From contig NZ_WING01000001.1 in NCBI RefSeq assembly GCF_009793335.1, forward strand, positions 1,736,001 to 1,800,000: a DNA stretch of 64,000 nucleotides. Direction: 5' to 3'. The position numbers and the translations under genes are program-made. Below are positions 19,843 through 29,119 of this stretch, piece by piece (the first letter of the stretch is position 1; each line of letters opens with the position of its first letter). Under the pieces are notes generated by a model. The model was not told the DNA's origin and searched no databases. It was given only the letters and a program-made list of their open reading frames with translations. The stretch comes from Actinomadura sp. J1-007. GTDB lineage: Bacteria > Actinomycetota > Actinomycetes > Streptosporangiales > Streptosporangiaceae.

Positions 19843-20879
19843 ATGCTGAGAGCGCTGACGGCACGCCGCGTCGCGACGGCCGCGGCCTACGGGGGCGGCG
19901 GGATCACCGCGCTCGGGGCCTCACCGTGGGGCTGGTCATGGTCGAGGCGCGGCTGGCCCGCAGGATCATCCTCGCGACGCCGAACGGCGATCCGCCCGTC
20001 GCGGACGGGCTGTACGGCGCGGCGCTGCCGGGTCCGCCCCTGTCGTTCGCGGTGCTGGGCGACTCGACCGCCGCCGGGCTCGGGGTGGGCGCGCCGGAGG
20101 AGACCCCGGCGGCGATGCTCGCGCACGGGCTGTCGGCGATCGCGGGACGGCCCGTCCGGCTGACCAACGTGGCGCAGTCCGGCTCCCGCTCGCAGGCGCT
20201 CGAAGGGCAGGTGGAGCGGGCGCTGCGGGTACGGCCCGAGATCGCGGTGATCATGATCGGGGCGAACGACGTGACCAACCGGGTCAACCCCGCCGAGTCC
20301 GCCCGCCACCTCGGCGAGGCGGTCGGACGGCTCGCCGCCGCGGGCTGCGAGGTCGTCGTCGGCACCTGCCCCGACCTCGGCGCGGTCAAGCCCGTCATGC
20401 AGCCGCTGCGCTGGATCGCGCGGAGCGCCGGCCGCCGCCTCGCCGCCGTCCAGACCGTCGCGGTGGTCGAACGGGGCGGGCGCTCGGTGTCGCTCGGCGA
20501 CCTGCTCGGCCGGGAGTTCGCGGCCGACCCGCTGGAGATGTTCAGCGCCGACCGCTACCACCCGTCCGCGCGGGGCTACGCCGCCGCCGCGGCGGCCGTG
20601 CTGCCGTCGATCGCGGCGGCGCTCGGGCTGGAGCCGGAGTTCGAGACGCTGCCCGACGCGCGCCGCGGCGAGGGCGTGCTGCCGGTCTACCTCGCGGCGG
20701 CCGAGGCCGCGGGCGAGCCGGGCACGGAGGTCGCCGCGACGCGGGTGGCGGGCCGCGAGCGCGGGCCGCGCGGCCGGTGGGCGACCCTGCTGCGCCGCCG
20801 TCCGGCCGGCGGCGCCGAGGCGGCCGGCGGGGCGTCCGCCGGGACCGTACCGCCCGCCGCGCAGTCCGGCGCGGCCTGA
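19843..20879 (+). CDS. SGNH/GDSL family hydrolase, membrane-anchored, frame break near the N-terminus
   Basis: Esterase/lipase-like SGNH hydrolase. Block I is FAVLGDSTAAGLG with the nucleophile serine, GANDVTN is block III with the oxyanion Asn, and DRYHPSARGY is block V with the Asp-His pair. ATG 19843 reads MLRALTARRVATAAAYGGGG but then leaves the catalytic frame. Adding one C after 19920 gives GALTVGLVMVEARLARR, completing an N-terminal membrane helix and joining it to the catalytic domain. As read, the first start in the catalytic frame is ATG 19926, inside that helix. The C-terminal 60 residues are Ala/Gly/Arg-rich. The substrate is unknown. Confidence 0.82.
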
Positions 20880-21125
20880 ACGGGACCCGCCACAACGGGC
20901 GTCCGGGACGGCCGCCACGGCTCCCACCGGGGTAAGTCGACACTTATTGGACGTGCTGTCAACAATCTCGGGGCCCGGCGTGTACGGCCGCGGGGCACAG
21001 CGGCTAGATTGCTTTGTGACCGGCGAGTAACCGTCCCCGCGACGGCGGGCGTCCGGTCGCAGGACCGTCGCCGAGACAGGTCGCTGGGACACAACCTCAG
21101 ACGTCGTCCAGACAGGGAGACCCCA

Positions 21126-22346
21126 ATGCCCGAGGCAGTCATCGTCGCCACCGCGCGCTCGCCGATCGGCCGCGCCTTCAAGGGATCGCTGAAGGACATC
21201 CGGCCCGACGACCTCACCGTCCAGATGATCCAGGCCGCGATGGCCAAGGTGCCGCAGCTCGGCCCCGACCAGATCGACGACCTGCTGCTCGGCTGCGGCC
21301 TGCCCGGCGGCGAGCAGGGCTACAACATGGGCCGCGTCGTGTCGGTGCTGCTCGGCTGGGACAACGTGCCCGGCGCCACGATCACGCGCTACTGCTCGTC
21401 CTCGCTCCAGACGACCCGGATGGCGCTGCACGCGATCAAGGCGGGCGAGGCCGACGTGATCGTCTCGGCCGGCGTGGAGACCGTCAGCCGGTTCGCCAAG
21501 GGCAGCAGCGACGGGCTGCCCGACACCCAGAACCCGGTCTTCGCCGACGCCGAGGCCCGTACCGCCAAGGCCGCCGAGGGCGGCGCGCCCGCGTGGACCG
21601 ACCCGCGCGAGGACGGCCGGGTGCCCGACGTCTACATCGCGATGGGCCAGACCGCCGAGAACGTGGCGTCCATGCGCGGCGTGAGCCGCCAGGCGCAGGA
21701 CGAGTTCGGCGTCCGCTCGCAGAACCTCGCCGAGAAGGCCCTCGCCAACGGGTTCTGGGAGAAGGACATCACCCCGGTCACGCTGCCCGACGGCACCGTG
21801 GTCGCCAAGGACGACGGCCCCCGGCCGGGCACGAGCTACGAGAAGGTCTCGCAGCTCCAGCCGGTGTTCCGGCCCGACGGAACGGTCACCGCCGGCAACT
21901 GCTGCCCGCTGAACGACGGCGCCGCCGCCGTGATCATCATGAGCGACGCCAAGGCCGCCGAGCTCGGCATCACCCCGCTCGCGCGGGTCGTGTCGACCGG
22001 CGTCACCGGCCTGTCCCCCGAGATCATGGGCCTCGGCCCGGTCGGCGCGTCCCGGCAGGCCCTCGCGCGGGCCGGGATGACGATCGACGACATCGACCTG
22101 GTCGAGATCAACGAGGCGTTCGCCGCGCAGGTGCTGCCGTCCGCCGAGGACCTCGGCATCGACCTCGACAAGCTGAACGTCAACGGCGGCGCGATCGCGG
22201 TCGGGCACCCGTTCGGCATGACCGGCGCCCGGATCACCTCCACCCTCCTCAACGGGCTGAAGTTCCACGACAAGCAGTTCGGCCTGGAGACGATGTGCGT
22301 GGGCGGCGGCCAGGGCATGGCGATGGTGCTGGAGCGCCTGAGCTGA
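21126..22346 (+). CDS. Acetyl-CoA C-acetyltransferase (thiolase)
   Basis: Thiolase of about 406 aa that interconverts two acyl-CoA with a beta-ketoacyl-CoA, in fatty-acid oxidation or acetoacetyl-CoA formation. ATG 21126 follows GGGAGACCCC. The nucleophile is Cys90 in RYCSSSLQ; VEINEAFA and AVGHPFGMTGAR hold the CoA/His region; MCVGGGQGMA has the second catalytic cysteine. The protein is closer to FadA/AtoB type thiolases than to SCP2 thiolases. No other beta-oxidation gene is adjacent. Confidence 0.92.
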   Translation: MPEAVIVATARSPIGRAFKGSLKDIRPDDLTVQMIQAAMAKVPQLGPDQIDDLLLGCGLPGGEQGYNMGRVVSVLLGWDNVPGATITRYCSSSLQTTRMALHAIKAGEADVIVSAGVETVSRFAKGSSDGLPDTQNPVFADAEARTAKAAEGGAPAWTDPREDGRVPDVYIAMGQTAENVASMRGVSRQAQDEFGVRSQNLAEKALANGFWEKDITPVTLPDGTVVAKDDGPRPGTSYEKVSQLQPVFRPDGTVTAGNCCPLNDGAAAVIIMSDAKAAELGITPLARVVSTGVTGLSPEIMGLGPVGASRQALARAGMTIDDIDLVEINEAFAAQVLPSAEDLGIDLDKLNVNGGAIAVGHPFGMTGARITSTLLNGLKFHDKQFGLETMCVGGGQGMAMVLERLS

Positions 22347-22366
22347 CCTCGCGGCCCGGAACCCTT

Positions 22367-22450
22367 ACGCGCAGGTGGTGGCGGTGTGGCGGGGAGGGCG
22401 GCCGGCCCGTGCGGCGGCGCGCTCCGCGCCCCGCCGGGCCACCTGCGCGT
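22367..22450. other. Long imperfect stem-loop downstream of the thiolase gene
   Basis: ACGCGCAGGTGG at 22367-22378 pairs perfectly with CCACCTGCGCGT at 22439-22450. Inside, GGCGGGG (22388-22394) can pair with CCCCGCC (22429-22435). It lies 20 bp after the thiolase stop in a 232-bp gap before the DUF4287 gene and may be a terminator or a structured RNA. Confidence 0.5.
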
Positions 22451-22578
22451 TTCCCCGAGGACACGGCCGTTACCAACGATCTACGTTACGTGATGGATAG
22501 GTTCGCGTCAGGGGGTTGTCACATCCGGGTCGCTGTTGCAGAGTCGGCAGGAAGAGCCCCGCGACCTGGAGGTGCCAA

Positions 22579-22806
22579 TTGTCACTGAACCACTCGCCGG
22601 AGACGCACACCAAGCTCATCGCACGCATTCCGAAGGTCACAGGACGTGACATCCCCGAGTGGTTCACCACCATCGAGAACGGCCCGTCGTTCCTGCGCTG
22701 CGAAGAACGCAGCAACTGGCTGGCCGAGGAGCACAACCTCTCCCACGGCTACGCCGCGGCGCTCGTGCGCGAGCACGAGCGGACCCGCCGCGAACGCCAC
22801 TACTGA
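22579..22806 (+). CDS. DUF4287 family small protein
   Basis: Small cytoplasmic protein of 75 aa. HTKLIARIPKVTGRDIPEWF and the later NWLAEEHNLSHGYAAALV match the DUF4287 family, seen alone or fused to DUF5655. Function is unknown. The start is TTG 22579, chosen because GGAGG at 22568-22572 sits 6 nt upstream and no ATG or GTG in this frame is better placed. It is convergent with the Bax-inhibitor gene. Confidence 0.8.
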   Translation: MSLNHSPETHTKLIARIPKVTGRDIPEWFTTIENGPSFLRCEERSNWLAEEHNLSHGYAAALVREHERTRRERHY

Positions 22807-22920
22807 TGGGCCTCGACACCGACTTCGCGCGTGTTGCCCGGACCAGGCCGACCGATGGATGACCCCCGCCGTCGCCACGCCGAGCGTCGCGACTCCGGTC
22901 CCGAGCCGGTCCCCGCAACC

Positions 22921-22957
22921 ATCAGCCCCCCGCCGGACGTCCCGGCGAGGGGCTGAT
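22921..22957. terminator. Bidirectional hairpin terminator
   Basis: ATCAGCCCC pairs with GGGGCTGAT, and after a single mismatch CGCCGG pairs with CCGGCG around a 5-nt loop. It lies between the convergent DUF4287 and Bax-inhibitor-1 genes. Confidence 0.7.
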
Positions 22958-23007
22958 CGCGTTGTCGGCGCCCTGCCCGGAGGGCGGGAGCCGCGCGGCG
23001 GGAGCGC

Positions 23008-23832
23008 TCAGTCGCGCCCGCCGTAGAAGTACGACAGCAGGCGCAGCATCTCCAGGTAGATCCACACCAGGCTGAGCACCAGCCCGAACGCGCAGTACCA
23101 GGCGAACTTCTCCGGCGCCCCGCCCTGCACGCCGCGTTCGATCGAGTCGAAGTCGAGCAGCAGGAAGAAGCAGCCGACGAGGATCGCCGCCACGCTGAAC
23201 ACGTAGGCGAGCGGGTTGCCCGCGTCGCGGATGCCGATGCCGCTGTCCGAGCCGAAGACCTGCACGACCAGGTTGACCAGCATCAGCCCGATCAGCCCGA
23301 GCGCCGCCGCGATGACGAACCGCGCGAACTTCGGCGTCACCCGGACGATGCGCAGCGAGTAGGCGGCGAGCGTCGCCCCGAACGCGAGCGCGGTGCCGAT
23401 CACCGCCTGCATGACCACGCCGTTGTAGACGTCGTTGTAGGCGTGGCTGACGAGCCCGACCACGACCCCGTACACCGCCGCGAACGCGATGACCAGCGGC
23501 GCGTTGGCCTTGCGGCCGAACGCGATGAACGCCCAGATGCCGATCTCGGCGATCACGGCGACCGCCAGCACCGGCAGCGCGAGCCGCGTCGGCACCGCCA
23601 CCCAGGCGACCGCCGCCGTGGCGACGAGCGTGAGCAGGGTGAGGAAGCCGCGGACGACCACGTCGTCCATCGTCATCGGCCTGGTGGCCGGCGGCGCCGG
23701 CGGCGCCTGGTAGGGCGCCCCGCGTTCGGCGCCGTACATGTCGTACGGCCGTGGGGGCGGCGGTGGCGCGCCGTAGGCGCCGGACCCGCGCCCGAAGGCG
23801 TTACCCCGGAACGCCGGGTTTCTGCTCTCCAT
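23008..23832 (-). CDS. Bax inhibitor-1/YccA family membrane protein
   Basis: Seven-helix membrane protein of the BI-1/YccA (LFG/TMBIM) superfamily, 274 aa from ATG 23832, which follows GGAGG. Residues 1-55 are a Pro/Gly/Tyr-rich cytoplasmic tail. Helices start with VVVRGFLTLLTLVATAAVAWV, and the last helices contain the family motif around VWIYLEMLRLLSYF with the preceding DFDSIERG loop. Relatives conduct Ca2+ or act in envelope stress. In actinomycetes the role is not established. Confidence 0.88.
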   Translation of the reverse strand: MESRNPAFRGNAFGRGSGAYGAPPPPPRPYDMYGAERGAPYQAPPAPPATRPMTMDDVVVRGFLTLLTLVATAAVAWVAVPTRLALPVLAVAVIAEIGIWAFIAFGRKANAPLVIAFAAVYGVVVGLVSHAYNDVYNGVVMQAVIGTALAFGATLAAYSLRIVRVTPKFARFVIAAALGLIGLMLVNLVVQVFGSDSGIGIRDAGNPLAYVFSVAAILVGCFFLLLDFDSIERGVQGGAPEKFAWYCAFGLVLSLVWIYLEMLRLLSYFYGGRD

Positions 23833-24035
23833 CGGAGCCTCCACTGTGGCGGACCTTTGCGCCAGTCTAAACGGGGGCGGGGACGCGGCGCGGCGTCCGC
23901 GAGGAGGCTTGCAGGAAGCGTTCAGGAAACCGCGCGGAAAGGATCATGGCGTGCGCTTCCCCGCGGGCCCCGAACGGGGCGCGGGCGGCCGTCGGCGCTC
24001 GCGGCCGGCGCCCGCGCGCGGGCGCCGGCCGGCGG

Positions 24036-24111
24036 TGGTGCCCCTGGTCGGACTCGAACCGACACATTGGCTCTTTTAGGGAGCCTGCCTCTGCCATTGG
24101 GCTACAGGGGC
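24036..24111 (-). tRNA. Unusual class I tRNA gene, apparent anticodon UAA
   Basis: A 76-nt cloverleaf on the minus strand. The acceptor stem is GCCCCTG/CAGGGGC with discriminator A and an encoded CCA. The T arm GTCGG-TTCGAGT-CCGAC is perfect, the anticodon stem GGCTC/GAGCC is perfect, and the variable loop has 5 nt. The anticodon loop reads CCTAAAA, so position 33 is C instead of the near-universal U, and the apparent anticodon is UAA (bases 24076-24078), which would read the rare Leu codon UUA. Leucine tRNAs are normally class II with a long variable arm; this one is not. The D arm GCCC...GAGGC carries an extra base. It may be a non-standard tRNA, a tRNA-like RNA or a degenerating copy. Confidence 0.8.
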
Positions 24112-24312
24112 GGGCGCAATCATACCGGTGGGGCATTCGGCGTTCCGCCGTCGGATATTCGAATGAGACCGCATTTGTTCCAAATCGAGCCCACCCGAAC
24201 GGGCGCCGTGGAACCACCGGGTCAATACCGGACACGATATCTTCCCGGCCACGGCCCGGACGGCGGGAAGAGGCGCGGCCCAGCGACTCAGCGGACCTAG
24301 CCGCTCAGCGGC

Positions 24313-25572
24313 TCAGCGGCTCACGATGGCCTGCCCCTCGACCAGGGTGGCGCCCGCGCGGCCGTCCCGGTCCCGGCGGACCGCGCAGACCTCGTGCACG
24401 CCGATCCGGCCGCTCTCGCAGGCCAGCGCGGACGCGGCGAGGTAGAGCAGCCACACCCGGACGCGGCCGGGCCCGGCCAGCTCGGCGCACTCGGTCCAGT
24501 GCCGCTGGAGGTTGGCCGCCCACGCCCGCAGCGTGCGCGCGTGGTGCTCGCGCAGGGCGTCGGTCCAGCGCACCTCCAGCCCGGCCTCCTCCAGCTCGCC
24601 GACGATCTCGCCGAGCGGCCGCAGCCGGCCGTCCTCGGGGAACATGTAGCTGGTGGTGAACGTGCGCCGGATCCGGTGCGGGCCGGGCCGGCGGACCGGC
24701 TGCTGGAGCAGCAGCCGCCCGCCCGGGGCGAGCAGCTCGTACAGCCGGTCCGTGGGACGTTCCAGCGCCTCGACGCCGGCCAGGCCCACGATCGCGTCGT
24801 ACGGCCCGTCGCCCGCGGCGGCCAGGTCCCAGCCGCGCGCCTCGACGCGGTCGGCGAGCCCGGCCTCCTCCGCCCGGAGCCGGACGTGCTCGGCCTGGTC
24901 GGCGGTGCGGGCGAGGCCGATCACGCGGACACCGTGCTGCTCGGCGGCGTGGCACGCGAACTCGCCCCACCCGCAGCTCAGGTCCAGGACGCGGGCGCCG
25001 CGGAACAGCCCGAGCCGTCCGGTGACGGACGCGATCGCGGCGCGCTGCGCCTCCTCAAGGTCGACGGCCTCGTCCCACAGGCCGGTGCCGTGCGGCAGGC
25101 CGGGGCCGAGGAGCCGGGCGAAGAACGCGGCGGACGCGCCGAGCGGGCCCTCCGCGCCGTCGCCGCGGCCCGGCGCGAACTCCTCGGGCGGCGGCTTCGG
25201 CTCGGGCCCGACCGCGCCGAGCGTCACCGCCGTGCGGACGATGTCGCGCTTGTCGTCGCTGCTCAGCCGGATCGGCTCGTCGCCGCTGCGCATGACCCGC
25301 TGGACGGCGCCCAGCGCGGCGAACACGTCGCCCTCGATGTCGAGCTCGCCCGCGACGTACGCCCGGACGAGGCCCATCTCGCCGGGCTTCCACAGCATCC
25401 GGCGCAGCGCGCGGCGGTGCCGGATGACGAACGCGGGCGCGCCGGGCGGGCCGACGGCGCTGCCGTCCCAGGCGCGGACCCGGATCGGCAGGTCGCCCGC
25501 CGCGCCGGCGTCCTCGCCGAGCATGATCTTGGTGAGCAGCGGGGCCAGCCGGGAGGCGACTCCATCGTGCAT
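24313..25572 (-). CDS. Cyclopropane-fatty-acyl-phospholipid synthase family methyltransferase
   Basis: SAM-dependent methyltransferase of the CFA synthase family, which methylenates or methylates acyl chains of membrane phospholipids. The N-terminal domain (about 1-120) has RRMLWKPGEMGLVRAYVAGE, the typical CFA lead-in. VLDLSCGWGEFACHAAEQ is SAM motif I; ERPTDRLYELLAPGGRLLLQQ is post-motif region; TTSYMFPEDGRL matches the CFA active-site segment. At 419 aa it is of normal length. ATG 25572 (MHDGVASRL) is preceded by GAGGAAGG, making it a better start than the GTG at 25584. It lies 27 bp after the NDH-2 stop, so the two genes may be co-transcribed. Confidence 0.85.
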   Translation of the reverse strand: MHDGVASRLAPLLTKIMLGEDAGAAGDLPIRVRAWDGSAVGPPGAPAFVIRHRRALRRMLWKPGEMGLVRAYVAGELDIEGDVFAALGAVQRVMRSGDEPIRLSSDDKRDIVRTAVTLGAVGPEPKPPPEEFAPGRGDGAEGPLGASAAFFARLLGPGLPHGTGLWDEAVDLEEAQRAAIASVTGRLGLFRGARVLDLSCGWGEFACHAAEQHGVRVIGLARTADQAEHVRLRAEEAGLADRVEARGWDLAAAGDGPYDAIVGLAGVEALERPTDRLYELLAPGGRLLLQQPVRRPGPHRIRRTFTTSYMFPEDGRLRPLGEIVGELEEAGLEVRWTDALREHHARTLRAWAANLQRHWTECAELAGPGRVRVWLLYLAASALACESGRIGVHEVCAVRRDRDGRAGATLVEGQAIVSR

Positions 25573-25599
25573 CGCCCGCCGCACCTTCCTCTCTGCCGG

Positions 25600-27078
25600 T
25601 CAGCCGGCCCCGTCGTCCTCGCCGTTCTCGCCGTTCCCGTCGGCGCCCTCGGCACCGCCGGCGCCGCCGGTGCCGCCCGGAGGCCGCCGGCCCGCCGCCA
25701 GCTCGAACTCCTGGCGGGGCCACTCCAGCTCGCCGAGCGAGACGATCTCGCGCCGGAAGAACAGCGCGAGCGTCCAGTCGGCGGTGACCCGCATCTTCCG
25801 GTTCGCCGTCGGCATCCGAGACAGATGGTATGTGCGGTGCATGAACCAGGCGAGAATCCCACGGAGCTTCACACCGTAGACATTCGCCACACCCTTGTGG
25901 AGGCCGAGGCCCGCCACGGACCCGACGTAGGCGTGCACGTACGGCTTGCGGCCCTTCCCGCGCAGGTCGGCGACGATGTTGTCGCCGAGGCGCTTCGCCT
26001 GCCGCACGGCGTGCTGGGCGTTCGGGGCGGTGAAGTCGCCGGTGTCGGTGAGATCGGGCACGGCGGCGTTGTCGCCCGCCGCGTAGACGCCGTCCAGCCC
26101 CTCGACGGTCAGCTCGGGCGTGGACGTGATCCGGCCCTTGTCGTCCACCGGCAGGTCGCTGCGGCGGATGACAGGGTGCGGCTTCACCCCGGCCGTCCAC
26201 ACCAGCGTCCCGGCGTCGAACTCCTCGCCGTCGCTGAGCACGACGTGGCGGCCCTCGGCCGACTTCAGCAGGGTGTTCATCTTGATCTCGATGCCCCGGG
26301 CGCGCAGGGCCTCCGCCGTCCAGCGGCCCATCTCGGGCCCGACCTCGGGCAGGATCCGGTCGCTCGCCTCGACCATCATCCAGCGCATGTCCTTGGCCTC
26401 GATGTTCGGATACCACCGGCAGGCGTCGCGGGCCATGTCCTCCAGCTCGGCGAGCGCCTCGATCCCCGCGAACCCGGCGCCGACGAACACGAACGTCAGC
26501 GCCCGCCGCCGCACCTCCAGGTCGCCGGGGTTGGACGCGGCGACGTCCATCTGGTGCAGGACGTGGTTGCGGAGGTAGATGGCCTCCTCCACGGTCTTGA
26601 AGCCGATCCCGCACTCGGCGAGGCCGGGGATGGGCAGCGTCCGTGACACCGATCCGAGCGCGACCACGAGCCGGTCGTACCCGACCTCGCGCTCCTCGAC
26701 GCCGGGGCCGCCGGCGCCCGCCGGGCGGACCGTGACCGTACGGGAGGCGTGGTCGATCCGGGTCACCTCGCCGTTCAGCAGCGTGCAGCGCCGCAGCACC
26801 CGGCGCAGGGGGGCGACGACGTGCCGGGGTTCGAGGTTGCCGGCCGCCGCCTCCGGGAGGAACGGCTGGTAGGTCATGTACGACTGGGGGTCCACGACGG
26901 TGACGGTCACCTCGCCGCGCCGCAGCTCGCCGCGCAGCCGCTTCTGGAGGCGCAGCGCCGTGTACATGCCGACGTAGCCGCCCCCGAGGATCAGGATGCG
27001 GGTGGGCCCGCCGGGGGCGGCGGGGCGGGTGCTCGGGTCCGGGGGCGTGACGGGGTCCGCGGTGTGCTCGGAAGCCAT
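25600..27078 (-). CDS. ndh: Type II NADH dehydrogenase (NDH-2)
   Basis: Single-subunit membrane-associated NADH:quinone oxidoreductase that does not pump protons. Two Rossmann motifs are present: ILILGGGYVGMYTALRL for FAD near residue 30 and FVFVGAGFAGIEALAEL for NADH. GLDGVYAAGDNAAVPD is the second FAD motif. The C-terminal region with GILAWFMHRTYHLSRMP matches the membrane-anchoring part of NDH-2. The last 40 residues are Gly/Glu/Asp-rich and unlike the family. Start MASEHTADP at 27078 is preferred over the upstream ATG at 27126 because the family begins shortly before the FAD motif. Confidence 0.9.
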   Translation of the reverse strand: MASEHTADPVTPPDPSTRPAAPGGPTRILILGGGYVGMYTALRLQKRLRGELRRGEVTVTVVDPQSYMTYQPFLPEAAAGNLEPRHVVAPLRRVLRRCTLLNGEVTRIDHASRTVTVRPAGAGGPGVEEREVGYDRLVVALGSVSRTLPIPGLAECGIGFKTVEEAIYLRNHVLHQMDVAASNPGDLEVRRRALTFVFVGAGFAGIEALAELEDMARDACRWYPNIEAKDMRWMMVEASDRILPEVGPEMGRWTAEALRARGIEIKMNTLLKSAEGRHVVLSDGEEFDAGTLVWTAGVKPHPVIRRSDLPVDDKGRITSTPELTVEGLDGVYAAGDNAAVPDLTDTGDFTAPNAQHAVRQAKRLGDNIVADLRGKGRKPYVHAYVGSVAGLGLHKGVANVYGVKLRGILAWFMHRTYHLSRMPTANRKMRVTADWTLALFFRREIVSLGELEWPRQEFELAAGRRPPGGTGGAGGAEGADGNGENGEDDGAG

Positions 27079-27394
27079 GCCGGGTCCGATACCCGCTTCA
27101 CCCGTGTCTACCGCATGAGCGATCAATCACACGAAAACCCCCAGCCGGTGCCGAACAACTCCGTCCACTCCGGCATCTCATGGGATGTAACACCGAAGGC
27201 GGCCGGGACAGGGCCGGTACGGGGGCGCCAAGCGGCCGGGCGACGACCCGCTCCGCTTGGCCATGGCCCTGCCCCGCCGCCGGGCCTCCACAGGCGCCCG
27301 CACGACCGGCGCCCGCACGCTTGCGGCGTGCCGCCGTCCCGGGGGCCGCCGGAACGGCGCACGCCGCAACCGCCGCCCGGCGCCCGCGGCGGGC
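27079..27394. other. Non-coding gap with two inverted repeats
   Basis: A 316-bp stretch between the NDH-2 and UdgB genes, with no gene that I can support. It holds a nested inverted repeat at 27209-27271 (CAGGGCC/GGCCCTG outside, GCCAAGCGG/CCGCTTGGC inside) and a hairpin at 27321-27369 listed separately. The upstream part presumably contains the ndh promoter, but no clear -35/-10 pair is visible. Confidence 0.5.
27321..27369 (-). terminator. Hairpin terminator after udgB
   Basis: TTGCGGCGTGC pairs with GCACGCCGCAA, and after a one-base bulge CGGC/GCCG continues the stem. It begins 26 bp beyond the stop codon of the leftward UdgB gene. Confidence 0.55.
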
Positions 27395-28219
27395 TCAGCG
27401 GCCGTAGTCGCGGGCCCGTTCGAAGATGCCGTCGAGCATCGCCTCGGTCACCCTGCCGGTGAAGGTGTTCTGCTGGCTCGGGTGGTAGCAGCCGAGCATG
27501 AGGACCGGGTCGCTCCGTTCGCTGGACGGCAGCGCGGGCAGCAGGATCTCGGCGCCGTGGCCGAACTTCGGCCTCGGCCTCGGCAGGTCGTACCCGGCCT
27601 GCTTCAGCGCGGGCCACACGCCCTGCCAGGCGATGCCGCCGAGGCACACGACGCACCGGACGCTGGGCGTGACCTGGGCGACCTCGGCGGCCAGCCACGG
27701 CAGGCACGCGGCCCGTTCGTCCGGGGTGGGCTTGTTGTCGGGCGGGGCGCAGCGGACGGTCGCGGCGACGCGCGCGCCGATGAGCCGCTGCCCGTCGCCC
27801 GCGTACACGCTCGTGGCCTGCGCGGCGAGCCCGACGCGGTGCAGCGACGCGAACAGCCAGTCGCCCGAGCGGTCGCCGGTGAAGATCCGCCCGGTCCGGT
27901 TGCCGCCGTGCGCGGCGGGGGCGAGGCCGACGATGAGGATGGACGGCTCGGGATCGCCCCAGCCGGGCACGGGCCGTCCCCAGTACTCCTCCCCCGCGAA
28001 CGCCCGGCGCCGTTCGACCGCGACCTTCTCCCGCCACGCGACCAGGCGGGGGCAGGCGCGGCACACCGACTGCCGTGCGCACAGCTCGTCCAGGTCCGGC
28101 GCCTTCTCCGCCAGCTCCAGCGCCTCGCGCGGCCCGCGCGCGACGGGCGTGTCCGGGGCGGCGGGGTCCTCGGGCCAGCCGGTTCCGGGCGGTACGAAAG
28201 GGGCGTTCGGAGTGGCCAT
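27395..28219 (-). CDS. udgB: Uracil-DNA glycosylase, family 5 (UdgB)
   Basis: DNA repair glycosylase that removes uracil and other deaminated bases, 274 aa. It has the iron-sulfur cysteines typical of family 4/5 enzymes (VCRACPRL near residue 52, with further Cys at AATVRCAP and VVCLGG). Motif A reads [19 protein letters not shown], where Ala replaces the catalytic Asp/Glu of other families, the hallmark of UdgB. The C-terminal motif is [13 protein letters not shown]. Start ATG 28219 gives [12 protein letters not shown]. It is divergent from the DUF2510 gene. Confidence 0.92.
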   Translation of the reverse strand: MATPNAPFVPPGTGWPEDPAAPDTPVARGPREALELAEKAPDLDELCARQSVCRACPRLVAWREKVAVERRRAFAGEEYWGRPVPGWGDPEPSILIVGLAPAAHGGNRTGRIFTGDRSGDWLFASLHRVGLAAQATSVYAGDGQRLIGARVAATVRCAPPDNKPTPDERAACLPWLAAEVAQVTPSVRCVVCLGGIAWQGVWPALKQAGYDLPRPRPKFGHGAEILLPALPSSERSDPVLMLGCYHPSQQNTFTGRVTEAMLDGIFERARDYGR

Positions 28220-28390
28220 CCCCCGATCCTCGCACGGAGTCAAGGGCCCCGGACCGGGACGGGGGCCGGGGCGGGCCAGGGCAGGCCAGCGCGGGTGCGG
28301 CCCGTGGTCCCGCGGGTCCCGGGTCGGTACGATGCGGTTCGCCGGTCGGGGAGGCGGGTGTCCGGCACCCCGTGCGAGCGGAGGCAGACG

Positions 28391-29107
28391 TTGTCGCGAC
28401 CCGGCTGGTATCCCGACCCCTACGGCACCGGGAGCCTGCGGTGGTGGGACGGCCGCACGTGGACCGACCACCTCAACCCCGAGCCGCCCCGGGGGGCCGG
28501 GCCGCCGCGGCGGCGGCAGCCGTACGGCCCGCAGGGCTGGGGGCGCCCGGCCGTCCCCGCCCTCGACGCGACCGTGCGGGGGCTGCTGCTGCACGCCGAC
28601 GAGCAGGCCGTCGCGTACGGGAACGCCTCGCTCGCGTGGCCGCACGTGGAGTGGGTGGCGTACTGGGCCGCGCACCTGCCGTCCGGTTACGGCCACGGCT
28701 CCGGCGTCCAGTGGATCTTCCAGGTGGGACGGCACCCGTTCCAGGGCGGGCCGCGCGTCGAGGTGGTGCTGGAGCCCGCCACCGCGCAGGTCGGCGACCC
28801 CGAGCAGATCTGGCTGCGGCTCGTCGAGCTGTGCCGCGCCCAGGCCGAGGCGCGGCTGACGGCCGAGCTGGCGGGACGGGTCCGCGCGGGCGAGTCGATC
28901 GACGTGGCGCAGGGGCTGACCGTGCACCCGGGCGGCGTGCGCGGCAACCGGGTCTCGCTGAGCTGGTCGGCGATCTCGGGCGCGACGGTCGAGAACGGCC
29001 GGGTCTGGATCCAGCAGTCGAGCGGCTCGTCGCCGGTGCTGTACGTCCCGCAGCAGAACCCGAACGCGGTGCTGATCCCGGAGCTGCTGTCCCGGCTCAA
29101 GGGGTAG
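28391..29107 (+). CDS. DUF2510 domain protein
   Basis: Protein of 238 aa and unknown function. The first 30 residues form a DUF2510 module ([20 protein letters not shown]), a short Trp-rich motif common at the N-terminus of actinobacterial envelope-related proteins. The remainder has no membrane helix and no recognised domain; it contains repeated short beta-like segments such as [20 protein letters not shown]. Start TTG 28391 is preferred because GGAGG at 28380-28384 is 6 nt upstream; an in-frame GTG at 28358 is the alternative. Confidence 0.75.
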   Translation: MSRPGWYPDPYGTGSLRWWDGRTWTDHLNPEPPRGAGPPRRRQPYGPQGWGRPAVPALDATVRGLLLHADEQAVAYGNASLAWPHVEWVAYWAAHLPSGYGHGSGVQWIFQVGRHPFQGGPRVEVVLEPATAQVGDPEQIWLRLVELCRAQAEARLTAELAGRVRAGESIDVAQGLTVHPGGVRGNRVSLSWSAISGATVENGRVWIQQSSGSSPVLYVPQQNPNAVLIPELLSRLKG

Positions 29108-29119
29108 CGGGACCGGAGG

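Noticed and set aside
24036..24111. Integration site of a mobile element at the tRNA gene
   Set aside because: No integrase, no direct repeat of the tRNA 3' end and no foreign gene block is visible nearby.
24290..24330. Repeat GCTCAGCG at the end of the cyclopropane synthase-like gene
   Set aside because: Only two to three short copies, partly within the coding end; too small to interpret.
27123..27175. Short minus-strand frame ending MPEWTELFGTGWGFSCD
   Set aside because: The end looks protein-like, but there is no ribosome site, no recognised family, and the upstream part is a shadow of the UdgB gene.
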